A stretch of DNA of 64,000 bases from positions 51,352,042 to 51,416,041 of the forward strand of contig CM060734.1 in the NCBI GenBank assembly GCA_030704615.1, written 5' to 3'. Below, piece by piece: positions 37,348-47,295 of the stretch (its first letter is position 1; the number at the start of each line of letters is the position of its first letter). The stretch is from Takakia lepidozioides. Its lineage: Eukaryota; Streptophyta; Takakiopsida; Takakiales; Takakiaceae. The translations under genes and the position numbers were made by a program. The notes under the pieces were generated by a model. It did no database searches. It had not been told where the DNA came from and saw only the letters and a program-made list of their open reading frames with translations.

Positions 37348-39013
37348 ATATCTACATGCTTTCACTTTCAGATTGGAAGTCTACTGAAATCTTCACGCTT
37401 TTCTCGATTATGTCCCTTTCAATCCTTCCTTGTCGGATTTGAATGCCCCATGTTGTCCAACGCACCCATGATATAGGTCTCTAAATGAGGCAGCCCCGGG
37501 AAGCCATATAAACCACAAAAATTCATTAGCTAAAGGTGGAAACCCAGCTTTGTATACGTAGAGCCCAGCAAACACAACACTGTACCTGTTGTACATGTAT
37601 ATGATTCAGCATTCTGCACTAGGCCAGGTAATTAGACTGTTAGAAGGAAATATTAGATCCAGGGTTTTACCTTCGGATGATCTAGGGGTCAATATTAGCA
37701 GGATGTTTACTAATGAGTTCAGATTCAACTTTGTAGGATGCAGCTGTCGAATCTGATCCCATTTTTCGTTTTGTAGACCTTTAATCTCGAGTTAATTTAA
37801 TGTATTCAAAGACTTGTCGACTGCACACGAGCTCATACCAGACAGAAATCATATAAGTAGGGACTATCCTAGATATGAATCAAAGAATTTCCCCCTCCCT
37901 CTCTGCGGCCCTTGAGGCTGCTCTCGCGAAAGGCTTTTGTGCATGCATATGCATGTGATCCTCGATCCTTTCCACGGACCCGCTCTTCTGCCATGTGCTA
38001 CTAAGTCCAGTTTCCGCTGAGAAAGCACAATCGATGCGTTTTATTAGTTCGACCAGCTGTACATGTGTAAGCAATTTTTTTTGGTATAAGCTGTGTGGGC
38101 TGAGGTAGAAACTGAACGTTGAAAAATTTCACTGGCGGCATTGTGTTATTCAAGTAGAATGATAGAAAAAAAAAATCTTGTCCAAGTTAGAGCTAGTATT
38201 TGCTTACCCCAAGTAGTTCCAAGTTCATTCTAGATCAGATGTCCAAGCTGTCCATCTACGACAACTAACCTAGTGACACTTGTCTTTAACTTGGGTCACC
38301 TATTTTGAATGGGTTTTTCCCTCCACGGCTCTTTAGTCCTTGATCAGCCCCTCGATCTACATAGTCTGTAGACCTACATCTTCTTGTTGTGCCTGAACTG
38401 CACTAATGTGCTTCTATGAACAGAGCGCAGAGCTCTCCTTATGAATGTGTATGAGTGCATCCTTTATAAGTCATTCTTTTGTAGCATTTCAACACTGAAT
38501 AGTGAGGATGGTGGACCGCTGCCAGAGGCTAGCTTGTGTTAAATTCACCAAAGATTCAATTGATCTGACTAGGTAGACTTAAGGGAAGGTGCCATCGCAA
38601 CAAACTGAACTTAAATAAGTTGCGGCCTGATCTTCAGCCTTCCCGTAAATTGGTGATCAATTCTAGATTCTGCACGCCTTGAAACTATGATCAGTTACGG
38701 CAATGGTACGTAGTGTAGGGCAACAGCTAATACTTACTAATGATCAGTTCATGACAGTCTACATTTAATTTGACGCTTTGCTCGAACTGACGTATAATCA
38801 AATTTCAATCACCACACGTATTCGGAGATCAGACCTCTATGTACAGATTAATATGCACTCAGCTGAACTTTGATTTTGTGAATTCATATGAAACATTTAA
38901 ATTATGTCATAAGGACAGGACGTCTCGACCCAGGCTCGAAGGTTCTCTTCAGTACCAATCTTGCAGGCTGTTCAAAACTGAAAGCTGGGATAGGAATGGC
39001 TGTAATAATCAGT
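37348..39013. other. Intergenic DNA 3' of kelch paralogue B
   Basis: No coding, RNA or repeat feature could be supported here. Open frames are short and without homology that I recognise. Confidence 0.45.
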
Positions 39014-41968
39014 CTATGGTGTTGCGGTCCAGACTGGTTCATATGTTCCTGGAATCAAACAGCTTGTGCTTTTCGAAGCGTCTTTTGTATCATCATCCGT
39101 GGTAGGGAATTTACCGAGGCACCACTGTCCTGTCTTCAAATCGTAAAAGGCAACATAAGTGTGATCCGTAGAATCGCTTTTGAAGGCAACCATTCGGTCA
39201 CCACCTGCCACATTGTATCTTTGGTTCCTATCACGAGTCTTACGTCCATAGGTTTTAGTAAACATTGCATCAAAAATGGAAGGTGGCATGATGGGGCTCT
39301 TCACGCGCTTGAAAGTGCCAGTAGGAGATCCATCTTCGTTGAGAAGAACTTCCATGATGTAGATCTGATCAGCAGACCTTGACTTGTGGGGTAGCGTGCG
39401 CGATACAGCATAAAGTCTACTCTGGCCCGCTCGAACCATCTTCGGGGCTTCTACGAATTTCTCAATAAATATATCATAGATGTTGAAATTTATGACAATC
39501 TCTTGTATGCGAGGAGCGCTGCAGTTAAAGAAGAATATGGCGGGTGAGAGGGGGTCTGTTTTGCGCTCCGGTGTTGGACTGACTCGTAAGCCTCCAAAGT
39601 AGACATTTTGATTTATGACTGCACAAGACGTGCGTCCACCATGATATTCCGTTGGCGCTCTCCCATTGTAAATACTATCAAAATGAACCCACTCTCCCAC
39701 TGCTGAGGAGTAGATCGCAACTGCGACCTCGTATGCGTGTCTCTGTTTGTATTTGAAATTCAGAGCTTCGTGTGCAGCGACGGATTCAGGAGTGAACGGA
39801 AGTGCTACCTCGCCCACGACGATGAGTCGGTACGCCGTGCGTGTTGCATCATCGAAACTAAAGCAAGCCGCCAACTCTTTCAGCACCTTGCCAGGTATGG
39901 GAGGCAGAAATCTGTGAGCAGCTGTCAGCGGGTTGCAAACGAATAACAGTGGTTGGCCCTTAGCGGATTCATAGCCTGGTTGACTCCAGTAAGATCGATT
40001 TGGAATCTCAAATTCAGTGTACATGTTTCCGTTTACCTGGAGTCCTTTTGAGGCAATTGGTATCTTCCCGCCCTCGAATAGGAGTAGGCCGGCACTCGCT
40101 GCTAAGACAGAGCCTAACATGATCCTTGGAACATTTATTACTCGTGGCATTCTCCACCAAGCAGACGACCAATCTGTTGTGGTGCATAATTCTTCCCAAG
40201 TGAAGTTTTTCAATACAACAACAATTCTCGACCATCTTCCTATGATGGCCGGGAAATATCGTGTATACGTTCTCGACTCTATGTTCTCAAACATAGTGGG
40301 CGTCCATACTCGAACCATTGGCCCGGGCCCTGCTTTATACCGCGTGGTCCTGGATGGGTTCATGGAGATCCAAGCGAACTCCAAGAAAGGTACCGGAAAA
40401 GTTGCCATACACTGGGCCACTACTCCTGGTTCCAGCTCTTCTTGCTCAAGCGGACGACCGCTTTGTATTCTTCTCTGTATGTTTCGCAGGAACTCACGAG
40501 TGATGGACACTGGGGTCTGAGGTGGGCGCCCAGGATTCACATCGCCATACGTGGGAGAATGGGGTTCAAGGGGTGCAGGGAGTGGTAGCAAAGGTCGAAA
40601 TGCCTTGGGCTTCATACCTCGAGCCTTAGGTCTGACAGATTTTGGAGGGGAAGTTTCGCGCGACGCTGGTCGAGAAGAAGATGCTTCAACATGAGCTGGG
40701 CTGCTGCTACTGTCTGCAACTACGTTTGGAGTGGCAGGATGGTTTGGGCGAGGAGGACTGCTAAGGTCGTCTAGGGCGTCCATGATTTCTGAACATTCTA
40801 AATCTACGTCCATCGACGTGCTTGGTTGGCCAGGAGATTTCGGAGAAGCTGGCATGCTGCTGATGTCGTCTAGAGCGCCCGTAATCTTTTCTTCAAATTC
40901 TTTGTCGGAAGCGTTTGAATGGGCAGGAGATTTTGGAGTAGAACCGTACTCGGGGGTCTTGAGTCTCTTGGCTTGCCGAGGGGAATCCTGCTCAGCGCGG
41001 ACCGGGCTGCCTCTGACGGCATTGCTGTCTAGCATGTCCATTTCGATGTACCTCAGAATGTCATCGAGCCCATCATAGTCGCAGATCGGACCGGGTTCCA
41101 GGAGCCTCTTGCCTGGCCGAGCAAGATCATCCACAGCGCCGACCGAGCTGCTTGGAAGTACGTCCGGAGGCAATTCATGTGGCGGAAATGGCAAGCTGGC
41201 AATGTAGTGGGTAGGAGATTGTGGAGAACTACGTAGGTTGGAGCTGAACAAGCTGTTAGCCTCCTGCAGAAGGTTGAATTGTTGCTCACCCAATAAATCA
41301 GGACCGTGGTCATTCAAAGGTCTCAGTTCACTGCCCCTCAACACATTAGCTGGCACATTAGGGATCTGGTCATAGGGAGATTCGAATTCTCGCAACCAAT
41401 CGAACTGTAAACCTGGAATTTCATTTGGAAAAGCATTGGACTGGGCATCTGGTCTAAAATCAATGTTATCGTCATGGTACATGTTTCTACCTGCCTCATT
41501 CAAGTAGTCTGAAACTGGACCCGTGTCCATCGCCAGGTCACTGGTAGGATGATCAGATGTAAGGCGATGTGCGCTGGAGTGTAGAGCCTCATGCCCCAAA
41601 AAATCAGCCCAGCTAGGGTCCAGTTGAATGCCACTAGTCGATGAACCCGGCTGGTTGCTAGGCTGCATTGGGTAGTCGTCCACAGATCTCAATTGCCCAC
41701 CCAGCGAATCTGGAACCCGGCCATTGGGAAATTCGAACTCTTGCCATGGTGGAGATCGTTGCCGGGGGAAAAGATTTGCTACCGTCAGTTCGTAGGACCG
41801 AAGATATTCATTCAAATCGACATTACTGTCCTCTTGAAACAGTTTGATATCTGCCTCACTAAACACGTCTGAGTCATTACCCATGTTGGCCGGAGTAGTA
41901 CCAGATTGTTGGGTTTGTCCATGGGAACCTGCACCGTCTCCAAAGAGATTCAACTGTGGAGAATCCAT
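39014..41968 (-). CDS. F-box-like/kelch propeller protein, paralogue B (intronless)
   Basis: A 984-aa single-exon paralogue of the gene at 25699-28116. The start is the ATG at 41968 (MDSPQLNLFGDGAGS), which aligns with the start of A; upstream extension lacks an ATG. The acidic disordered N-terminal half is longer. It repeats a short acidic motif (EKITGALDDISS, EIMDALDDLSS and a related YDGLDDILRYIEMDML) and contains QAKRLKTPEYGSTPKSPAHS, matching AKRLKTPESGFSPVSPSHS in A. The F-box-like part is EELEPGVVAQCMATFPVPFL then EFAWISMN. The propeller repeats A nearly block for block: FVCNPLTAAHRFLPPIPGK, FSFDDATRTAYRLIVVGEVA, YFGGLRVSPTP, VAFYDLKTGQWCLGKFPTTD. A nuclear substrate-adaptor role is an inference. 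No named homologue is recognised. Confidence 0.8.
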   Translation of the reverse strand: MDSPQLNLFGDGAGSHGQTQQSGTTPANMGNDSDVFSEADIKLFQEDSNVDLNEYLRSYELTVANLFPRQRSPPWQEFEFPNGRVPDSLGGQLRSVDDYPMQPSNQPGSSTSGIQLDPSWADFLGHEALHSSAHRLTSDHPTSDLAMDTGPVSDYLNEAGRNMYHDDNIDFRPDAQSNAFPNEIPGLQFDWLREFESPYDQIPNVPANVLRGSELRPLNDHGPDLLGEQQFNLLQEANSLFSSNLRSSPQSPTHYIASLPFPPHELPPDVLPSSSVGAVDDLARPGKRLLEPGPICDYDGLDDILRYIEMDMLDSNAVRGSPVRAEQDSPRQAKRLKTPEYGSTPKSPAHSNASDKEFEEKITGALDDISSMPASPKSPGQPSTSMDVDLECSEIMDALDDLSSPPRPNHPATPNVVADSSSSPAHVEASSSRPASRETSPPKSVRPKARGMKPKAFRPLLPLPAPLEPHSPTYGDVNPGRPPQTPVSITREFLRNIQRRIQSGRPLEQEELEPGVVAQCMATFPVPFLEFAWISMNPSRTTRYKAGPGPMVRVWTPTMFENIESRTYTRYFPAIIGRWSRIVVVLKNFTWEELCTTTDWSSAWWRMPRVINVPRIMLGSVLAASAGLLLFEGGKIPIASKGLQVNGNMYTEFEIPNRSYWSQPGYESAKGQPLLFVCNPLTAAHRFLPPIPGKVLKELAACFSFDDATRTAYRLIVVGEVALPFTPESVAAHEALNFKYKQRHAYEVAVAIYSSAVGEWVHFDSIYNGRAPTEYHGGRTSCAVINQNVYFGGLRVSPTPERKTDPLSPAIFFFNCSAPRIQEIVINFNIYDIFIEKFVEAPKMVRAGQSRLYAVSRTLPHKSRSADQIYIMEVLLNEDGSPTGTFKRVKSPIMPPSIFDAMFTKTYGRKTRDRNQRYNVAGGDRMVAFKSDSTDHTYVAFYDLKTGQWCLGKFPTTDDDTKDASKSTSCLIPGTYEPVWTATP

Positions 41969-42113
41969 ATTCACAAGATTACCACTAATCAATCGACCCG
42001 GTTGGTTATCAGGCTTCTCTCCAGAAGCCAATTACGTAGGGCTTGGGCTCCACGGATCCAGGTAACCAATGAGTCGAGCATGGTATATTTCTCTGCAGGA
42101 ATCTTGAGCTGCT

Positions 42114-42177
42114 CAAACTGGGCGCGGGGTCAATGGCCACAAGGCTACGGCAAACAACGTCTTATGAGTACAATCTG
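42114..42177 (+). mobile_element. Ultrashort retroposon, copy 3 (upstream of kelch B)
   Basis: Its core is almost identical to the copy at 6681. It is flanked by CTGCAGGAATCTTGAGC (about 42094-42110) and CTGCAAGAATCTTGAGC (about 42176-42192), a 17-bp duplication with one mismatch. It lies about 145 bp upstream of the kelch B start, in its likely promoter. Confidence 0.85.
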
Positions 42178-44340
42178 CAAGAATCTTGAGCGGATATCGC
42201 TGTCCCCAAGTCAATTTGCGTCAAAGCTCGTGAATTGGCTTTGAACAGATTGATTTATATATACCTGTTGTTCTTGAAAGTGTTGAATCATTTGAATGTT
42301 CACTTGATCCTAAGCGATAAGCAGGACACGGCGGTTCGCCAGGTACAACTTGAAACCCCCATCAGAACAAAAATCTTTAATGAGAGCATGACTCATGACC
42401 TCCCGTGCTGCACTGTAATTACGCAGTTGTGTATTAACGTGAAAGTTTTCAAATGCAGGTGCCTGCGATCCCAGTGGAGGAATGCGAATCTGGCGACCCG
42501 AAAGTGATCTGTGCATGAAGTCTATCAATCATGAATGTCCAGTGCAGGTGAGATCTCATAATATTTCTGAAAAAGCCCACCACTACCCAAACTGAATCAA
42601 GACGTTAGAAAAAATTAAGAGGTTGACGCCTGCCCTAACCAAGCGCGAAAATCCTCACCCGAACAACTTGATAAGGAAGAGATGACTGACTAGACAATGA
42701 ATTCTCCATCGATTTAGAGTAAAACTGGAACTTTGCAGCTGATAAAGCATCAATTTGATCAGGCCGGCCACCACATGGCTAGTTTCGCCCAACCTCCTCT
42801 TACTTAGGCTTGAGCATTCATCATCATCATGTATAACTAGAGATATTTACATTGCATGTGCACGGGTGCATCTAGTTTGCATTACACGATTCGCTTATGG
42901 CATGGTAACATTTTAATATATTTTGCACGCACAAAAGCAAGGTGCAGGAGATCTAGAGAAGAGCGGAGGTTCCTGTCTCAAAATTTTGTTCGGCGCATGG
43001 AAACATATCGTTTGAAGTTTCAAACAGTTCAAGGTTTAGATTTTCTTGTCCAAGACACGATCGCGGATGGATCATGCAGCCTGCCAATCTCCCAAAGAGG
43101 CCCACATTGTCAAGTTTCTGATCATATAAAAGGAGGGAGTTCTACCATGAATTCAGACATGACTAGAGGAACTTTAAATTATGATTAGGCCTACCTTGGA
43201 GACTATCGCCAAGGGATCTAGGACTGGGTTAACTTATATCTATAATCATACTTACCGTGACCACATGTACTTTGTCCAGGGATTTGAAATAACAAGCTAC
43301 CAGCCGGAGCACTTGGGACTCAGGTTTGACATTGATAATGCAAGCTCTTGCATATTGACTGATATTGCATGTAGATTCTTCCTGGGGCTTCCCAAGGCAC
43401 CAAGCATTCACGCTCAGTAGAGTGGAATGATTCCTTACCTAGTTCAACGTCATTCAGGCTACTTTGACTATGCATGTACACCACTTCAATGCTCTTGCCA
43501 TCAATATTAACTCGTGGCCTAGATATTGCAAGCGGAGGACTACTCTGCTACTATTCTGCTCTCACTGCCGGCTAAGGATCCCCTTCGGAGTCTCTTGGGA
43601 ACTACTCTTAGCATCAACCACGTGTATAAGCCGGAAGCTTACTTATTTCATGCCTAAGATAGTTTGTAAGATATAACGGCTCTCATCCGAAGATCCTACG
43701 ATACTCCAACAATGGGTCCACAGGGTTTTTCCGAAGTTCCCTCTTTCTCCTCTCTTCTCTCCACATTGGTTAGTTCTTTGCAGGGCCTTCCGCCGACTTA
43801 ATACACAGTTGTTAATTCTTTCTTTCTCTTTCTCTCTCTAGGAGTCACCACGAGCGATTTGAGATTGGTCGTGAGAAACAAGAATCATTCTGGGTCCTTG
43901 CACCAACCGTGTATACTCTTCGCTACCACAAGTTCCAAACTTGTCTTCAAATGCTCATATAATGAACCCTTCTAGATATATGGCATTTGGATTCGTCTTC
44001 TAAAACTGAAGAGTTACGAGGAAAGCATGTGAAAGGAAATGACGGTGAGCTGGAGAACATGAAGGGGTGGATTGAGAATGAAGGCGTGCAGATGAACCGG
44101 TGATTTGAAAGGACAGTCTTTAGTACCGTTAAACCCCCGTCAATTTTCAGTTCAGACACGAGGTCCATTCGTTGAACAAAATGGATGAATCAGTCTGATC
44201 TCATAAGTTCCTTGAGGCTATGAAGTGTTCAGGACTAAGAGGCTGCGGGCTACATCTAGCAAGAGCTTGGCTGCATATTGATTATGTTATATATATTTGC
44301 ATGTGCATCAACTCTTCTTCTGAGTGTACTGATGGAAAAG

Positions 44341-44942
44341 CAGGCTCTTGCAACAGTTCTGCTTTAATACTGGGAAGTCTTATGTGTCCTAAAGTTTGTG
44401 CAAGCAGCTAAGGATTGATGATGAGTTAGATATGGAAGTGGAGAACAAGGTTGGATAGATCCAAGTCTCGACAGACTCTTTGGAACTAATCAGGCGATGG
44501 GAGTTAAGCTGCGATCAAGGTCCGGGTAAGTTTGTGATCCACTAGATTTTTAGACTTTCAGTGCCCAGGTGATATTGGAGCGTTTAAGCTGGCCTAGCCT
44601 CGACAATCTATTTCAACCCTGCAGGCTGGGGGATTAAAATCTGGGATCATTGAAGGTTTGTGATGAATCACTCTTTCTCAGCTCTGCCAGCCAAAGAGAA
44701 AGCTGGGGTGAAAGATCAAGTCTCGCAATCTGTATCTCTTTTCTGCACATTGCATATATGAGGAAAGATTCGAGTTCCTGGGCTCGATTAGGTGACTAGG
44801 CTCTTGACATTATCAGTCACGCAAGCCTTCCGCAAAGCCTTGGTGGACGTCGCTGCTGTTGGCTACAGTTTCCGCCGTCATTGTAATATATGGCTGGGAG
44901 TACGCATGGACATCAGTGTCAGATGGCTGGTATGTGCATTTG
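44341..44942 (+). repeat. Exon-like duplicated segment, decayed copy
   Basis: About 600 bp is highly similar to 58281-58857 in the same orientation. The exon-like part (44344-44525) has several small deletions that break its frame, but it keeps the CAG acceptor and a GTAAGT donor. Confidence 0.8.
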
Positions 44943-45227
44943 AATTATCGTCCTCTGGACAACATTCGTCGGTCGTCGGAGTGCCTTACATGTCGGCAAG
45001 ATCTCCAATTCCGCTGCACCTGCACTCTTCAGGTCAAGAAATGTGTTCCAAGCACATTGCACACAGGATCATAACAGCCAAATAGTTGCAGTTGCATTCA
45101 TTTTTGTGCGGACCTGTCAGTAAACATTATACTCTGAATCCTGAGCCAGGGAATACCAAGGATATGTACAAAGTAACATTGCAGAAAAAATCCCAGGGGA
45201 AATCTCTCTTAGAAACCTGTAGTGAGA

Positions 45228-46156
45228 AAAGAGGGCCCCTAACTATCTATACTGCACATTCAGAGTTGTAACCAAATTACACACCACAACCGCCGCAGCG
45301 GAAGTGAAGACAGTCATGGCGCGCTCCCGTTGATCTCATGAAGAGTGGTGATTGCATGTGCTCATGTGATTCTCTTTGTACACAACTAATCATCCACAGC
45401 GTGAGTATGCCCATGAGGGTTACCAAGTACAAGCATTTGTTATGGCTGCAACACCTTTGAATTTGTTTGATCAAGTTGTGCAGTAGCTTACCCGGCCCCT
45501 CTCCTCCTCTTATCTTTTCTCCTCACTCTTATGTTCTTTCTGAGAACCATCACAGGGCTGGTTCACATTCTCTGTTTAGCCATGCATCCTAAGTGGGCCT
45601 TATCATCTCTGGAGTTGATCTTATTTGTGCACTCAAGCTCACCATCTACTCTGTTTTCTCTCATCTCACTCTGTATAGAAGAGATATACTGACAGCCACC
45701 CACCAGCTACTTATGGAGTCATCACGAGCTCTTAAACATTCTCCCACCATCACTAACTTTCTGGCTTCACCGTCACTGGACTATCTCTCGTCCCCAAATT
45801 GCAAGTTCCATGGACATGAATGGATATAGAATTACTCAGGCTGACTGTGGTTTGTGCAATCTAATGTGCAGGGCAGGGTATGATTACACTCGACAGAAAT
45901 CTGGTCATTTCTTTCTGTTACCTCATCTCTTAAGGCCTACTTCATCTCACTCAGGCGACGGGCTATCCCACTACAACTTCATGCATTCAGTCCCAACACT
46001 GCACAAATTTGGTAAATGCAACATTTCCTCCCCTCCTAGCCTCTCTTACTCTACTTTGTTCCAGACTGTAGATTCCATGGACCTGACAGGGCAGCACCAC
46101 TCCAGTCTATAATTTCACTCACCTAACCATATACAGGGTACCACGGAAATCTGACA
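45228..46156 (-). repeat. Long direct repeat (putative 3' LTR), left copy
   Basis: Direct repeat of 53646-54516. In minus sense it begins TGTCAGATTTCCGTGGTACC. The two copies differ by substitutions and small indels. The left copy has about 55 bp not present in the right one (about 45982-46040). Confidence 0.8.
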
Positions 46157-46168
46157 TGCGATTGCAGA

Positions 46169-46194
46169 TTAAGTTGTCGTCAACAACATCTTAA
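46169..46194. repeat. Left terminal palindrome of the MULE region
   Basis: TTAAGTTGTCGT, CA, ACAACATCTTAA: a near-perfect hairpin (one mismatch) matching the right-end palindromes in inverted orientation. Confidence 0.75.
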
Positions 46195-46790
46195 AATGCA
46201 GGGCATACTTCAATGGCTCCACCAGTTTTCATCTTTAACAATGCAAAAACAAACTGAACTATGCATGGCAATGGTGGTGCTACCTGAAGGAGACTCTGTT
46301 CAGCGCTGTCCGTCTCCAAATCCACTGCTCGCATGGTGCCTCCCACTTGTGCCTTGTCCTTCAACGCCCGCAAAGACAGCGTTGTGTTGGATTGGCGCTC
46401 CCGGGTATTCACGGCCACCTGCTTTGTTACGACCTCCTGCACAGGAGTAACATCAGTGCCTGGCATGCCTTCCTCCTCTCTTATAGGTGGCATTCTTTCC
46501 ATCCCAACCTCACGCAAAAGGGGAAGTTCCAAAAGCTCCTCCAACTGCTTTTCCACAGACGGCTCCGCAACTCCCCTATTCTGCAACCCTTCGCCAGCAG
46601 ATCCCTCCCCTTCACGGTCACTCTCCCCCTCGGAAAGATCAAGCGCCCTCCAAGTCTTCCTCATTCTCTCTCTGGCTTTCAACCTCTGCCTCGCCGACGT
46701 GTAGTAAAGAGACTTCCTACGCGTCCTCTTCTTTGCACTAACAATGACGTTCTTGGGAGGCTCCAGTGTGAATAGTTCGAAATGACACTA
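46191..46790 (-). CDS. Basic/acidic hypothetical exon inside the left MULE arm
   Basis: The minus frame is open from an acceptor-like TTAG near 46789 to the stop at 46191. It starts FELFTLEPPKNVIVSAKKRT, continues through an Arg/Lys-rich helix (RKSLYYTSARQRLKARERMR), then a Ser/Glu-rich acidic part, and ends in a hydrophobic tail. No ATG begins it, so it would be a downstream exon. It could be a second transposon gene or a captured host exon. Not recognised. Confidence 0.3.
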
Positions 46791-47295
46791 ACGGGACACT
46801 CATCCAACACTCCATTAGGGTCCACGAAACGGATGGATGGATGGCGGTTGGGGTTTCATCTCCGAAATCATCCGTTTAGGATTATCCCAAAAAACAGAGA
46901 CGGCTCTTAATTGACTTGTTCAAATTGTGGCTGGGGGGGTTGTCTGCTGTGCAACTTGGGAATGGCCAACTGGCATGGACCATCATTGCCGGTCTGGGCC
47001 CTTTTAGTGGAACCTCTGCATGGACACCACGTACCCGTGGGTGTCAGTTGGTGTTTCACCAACATAGAGGTCGTTATGGAATGGGCTGCGGGTTTGTCCG
47101 AGGGAAATATGTCATTGTCAGAAAATTGAACACACCCTCGTAATTCTTAATACTGCTGAGCTGTTTTTAGGGCGGCGAAACGCTGCAAGATTATCATGAG
47201 AATGATGGAAAAGAGAACATACATTGTGCGAAGATAAACAGTATGAACACAGAATAGGAGTCCCCCACATTGTCCAGTGTGCTTCATCCCAGTCC

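Larger units (their letters stand above)
42032..45227. other. 5' flank of kelch paralogue B with duplicated segments
   Basis: It holds an ultrashort retroposon at 42114-42177, a decayed copy of the coiled-coil frame seen at 29452-29661 (about 44030-44130), and the exon-like duplicate at 44341-44942. The open frame at 43181-43420 is unassigned. Confidence 0.4.

Noticed and set aside
41969-42031. Extra 21 residues at the start of kelch paralogue B
   Set aside because: They begin at TTG, and the ATG at 41968 aligns with the start of paralogue A.
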